From the NCBI GenBank assembly GCA_040905505.1, contig JBBDRL010000045.1, forward strand, positions 1-8,161: DNA of 8,161 nucleotides, written 5' to 3'. Made by a program: the position numbers and the translations under genes. The notes under the pieces are model-generated. The model did no database searches and was not told the DNA's origin. It saw only the letters and a list, made by a program, of their open reading frames with translations. Positions 7,368-8,161 of the stretch are shown in pieces. The first letter of the stretch is position 1. Every line of letters starts with the position of its first letter. The stretch is from WHSP01 sp040905505 (GTDB lineage: Bacteria > Gemmatimonadota > Gemmatimonadetes > Longimicrobiales > Longimicrobiaceae).

Positions 7368-7982
7368 TTACGTTTCGTTCTCCAGCGGGGCGGGCCTGCC
7401 GGCCCGGATGATTTCTTCCACTTCGGTCACGATCTCGGCGACCGAACGGTGGTCGGTGTCGATGCAAACGGTGGCGCGCGCGTAGAGTGCTTCCCGACTC
7501 GCGAGCAGCTCTGTGACGCGGCTCTCAGGGTCCCCTTCGGTCAGCAAGGGTCGTACGGACCCGCCTTCCGATCGGTCGAGCCGGTTCAGAACGACCGCCG
7601 GTGACACCTTCAGCCAGACGGTCAGGGTATCGGGAGGAAGGGCGTCGAACAACCCTGGGTTCGTGATCCAACCCCCGCCGGGGGACAGAACGGTACGTTC
7701 GGCGGCGAGTGCCCGCGGCGTGTGCTCGGCCTCGAGCGACCGGAAGGCCGATTCGCCGTCACGGTCGAAGATCTCGGCGACTGTGGCGCCTGTAGCGCGT
7801 TCGATCTCGAGATCCAGATCCACATGCTTCCAGCCGAGCCGTTGGGCGAGAGCCCGCGCGACTTCGGTCTTCCCCGATGCCATGAAGCCGAGGAGGACGA
7901 CGCGCCGCCAATCACGGCTGCGCCCCCGGGCGTCGAAGCTGGGGTGACTCTTTTTCACTGCGGACTGAGCGGTTCGCGTCAC
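7368..7982 (-). CDS. aroK: Shikimate kinase
   Basis: Shikimate kinase phosphorylates the 3-hydroxyl of shikimate with ATP, a cytoplasmic step of aromatic amino acid biosynthesis. The 204-residue product has the P-loop GFMASGKT at 32-39, the Asp pair in VDLDLEIE (55, 57), FRSLE with Arg81, the shikimate-contacting SPGGG (100-104), the lid arginine in RPLL (Arg144) and SREALY with Arg163. All expected substrate and nucleotide residues are therefore present. The start is GTG at 7982, overlapping the aroC stop as GTGA, with no clear Shine-Dalgarno, so coupling to aroC is likely. This gives about 22 residues more before the P-loop than in E. coli AroK. A second in-frame GTG (codon 9) is an alternative start. 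aroK and aroL cannot be told apart by sequence; aroK is the default symbol. Confidence 0.94.
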   Translation of the reverse strand: MTRTAQSAVKKSHPSFDARGRSRDWRRVVLLGFMASGKTEVARALAQRLGWKHVDLDLEIERATGATVAEIFDRDGESAFRSLEAEHTPRALAAERTVLSPGGGWITNPGLFDALPPDTLTVWLKVSPAVVLNRLDRSEGGSVRPLLTEGDPESRVTELLASREALYARATVCIDTDHRSVAEIVTEVEEIIRAGRPAPLENET

Positions 7983-8161
7983 CGTGGAGGGAACAGCCGT
8001 GACTGGACCTGCGCCTGGTAGCCCTCGAGGTTCCGCCTCAGCTCGCGGACCGAGTCGCCGCCGAACTTCTCGAGCAACGCGCCAGCAAGCACGATGGCGA
8101 CCATCGCCTCACCGACGACGCCGGCGGCGGGGAGGGCGCAAACATCGGACCGCTCGCGGAC
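7979..8161 (-). CDS. aroC: Chorismate synthase, C-terminal end only
   Basis: Sixty residues and a TGA stop are visible; the rest lies beyond the window edge. They open with VRERSDVCALPAAGVVGEAMVA, which fits the conserved C-terminal chorismate synthase signature (R-S-D-x-C-x4-G-x-x-x-E). LEKFGGDSVRELRRNLEGY follows, as is typical of the C-terminal helix. The enzyme converts 5-enolpyruvylshikimate-3-phosphate to chorismate using reduced FMN, three steps after the reaction of the next gene, aroK. The stop overlaps the aroK GTG. This frame is not a shadow: no other frame here gives a recognisable protein. Confidence 0.93.
   Translation of the reverse strand, partial: VRERSDVCALPAAGVVGEAMVAIVLAGALLEKFGGDSVRELRRNLEGYQAQVQSRLFPPR

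Noticed and set aside
4501..7467. A single 988-codon frame running from inside aroK through topA and the N gap
   Set aside because: The first 34 codons overlap aroK and are not TopA-like. The codons after the N run are out of frame with trmFO and meaningless. The real topA begins at 7365 and ends within the gap.

Overview
The window is a GC-rich stretch of chromosome carrying seven housekeeping genes, all on the minus strand. In transcription order (high to low coordinates) they are the end of aroC (chorismate synthase), aroK (shikimate kinase), topA (DNA topoisomerase I), trmFO (folate/FAD-dependent tRNA U54 methyltransferase), xerC (tyrosine recombinase), hslV (protease subunit) and hslU (its AAA+ unfoldase). 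The order topA-trmFO-xerC-hslV-hslU matches the B. subtilis topA-gid-codV-clpQ-clpY cluster, a gene order I know to be kept across several phyla. The use of TrmFO instead of TrmA, the high GC and a TopA with a basic tail and GKFGPF-type C-terminal repeats argue against a gammaproteobacterium. A Gemmatimonadota-like or deltaproteobacterial-like organism is my best guess, held at low confidence.

Layout. At 7365-8161 aroC, aroK and topA are tightly packed: a GTGA overlap joins aroC and aroK, and two bases separate aroK from topA. The topA 3' end and the trmFO 5' end fall in a 100-N assembly gap (4652-4751). trmFO and xerC share an ATGA overlap. xerC is broken by a run of 14 G (minus strand) near its 5' end that puts the conserved N-terminal and catalytic parts in different frames. 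After xerC comes the only sizeable intergenic space (2127-2380, 254 bp). It holds an inverted pair of REP-type palindromes (REPIN-like) and a possible hslV control region. hslV and hslU are 8 bp apart. Three bases past the hslU stop, a perfect 7-bp tandem repeat (at least seven copies) runs off the window edge.

How the genes fit together. aroK and aroC act in the shikimate pathway. TopA relaxes negative supercoils and XerC resolves chromosome dimers, so both serve chromosome maintenance. TrmFO makes ribothymidine in tRNA. HslUV is an ATP-dependent protease. Close packing suggests one transcript from aroC (or upstream) through xerC, with hslVU either co-transcribed through the REP hairpins or started from its own promoter.

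I see no defence system, phage, integron, CRISPR array or RNA gene, and no convincing new biological system. The observations most worth checking are the G14 frameshift in xerC, the REPIN-like pair and the heptamer array.
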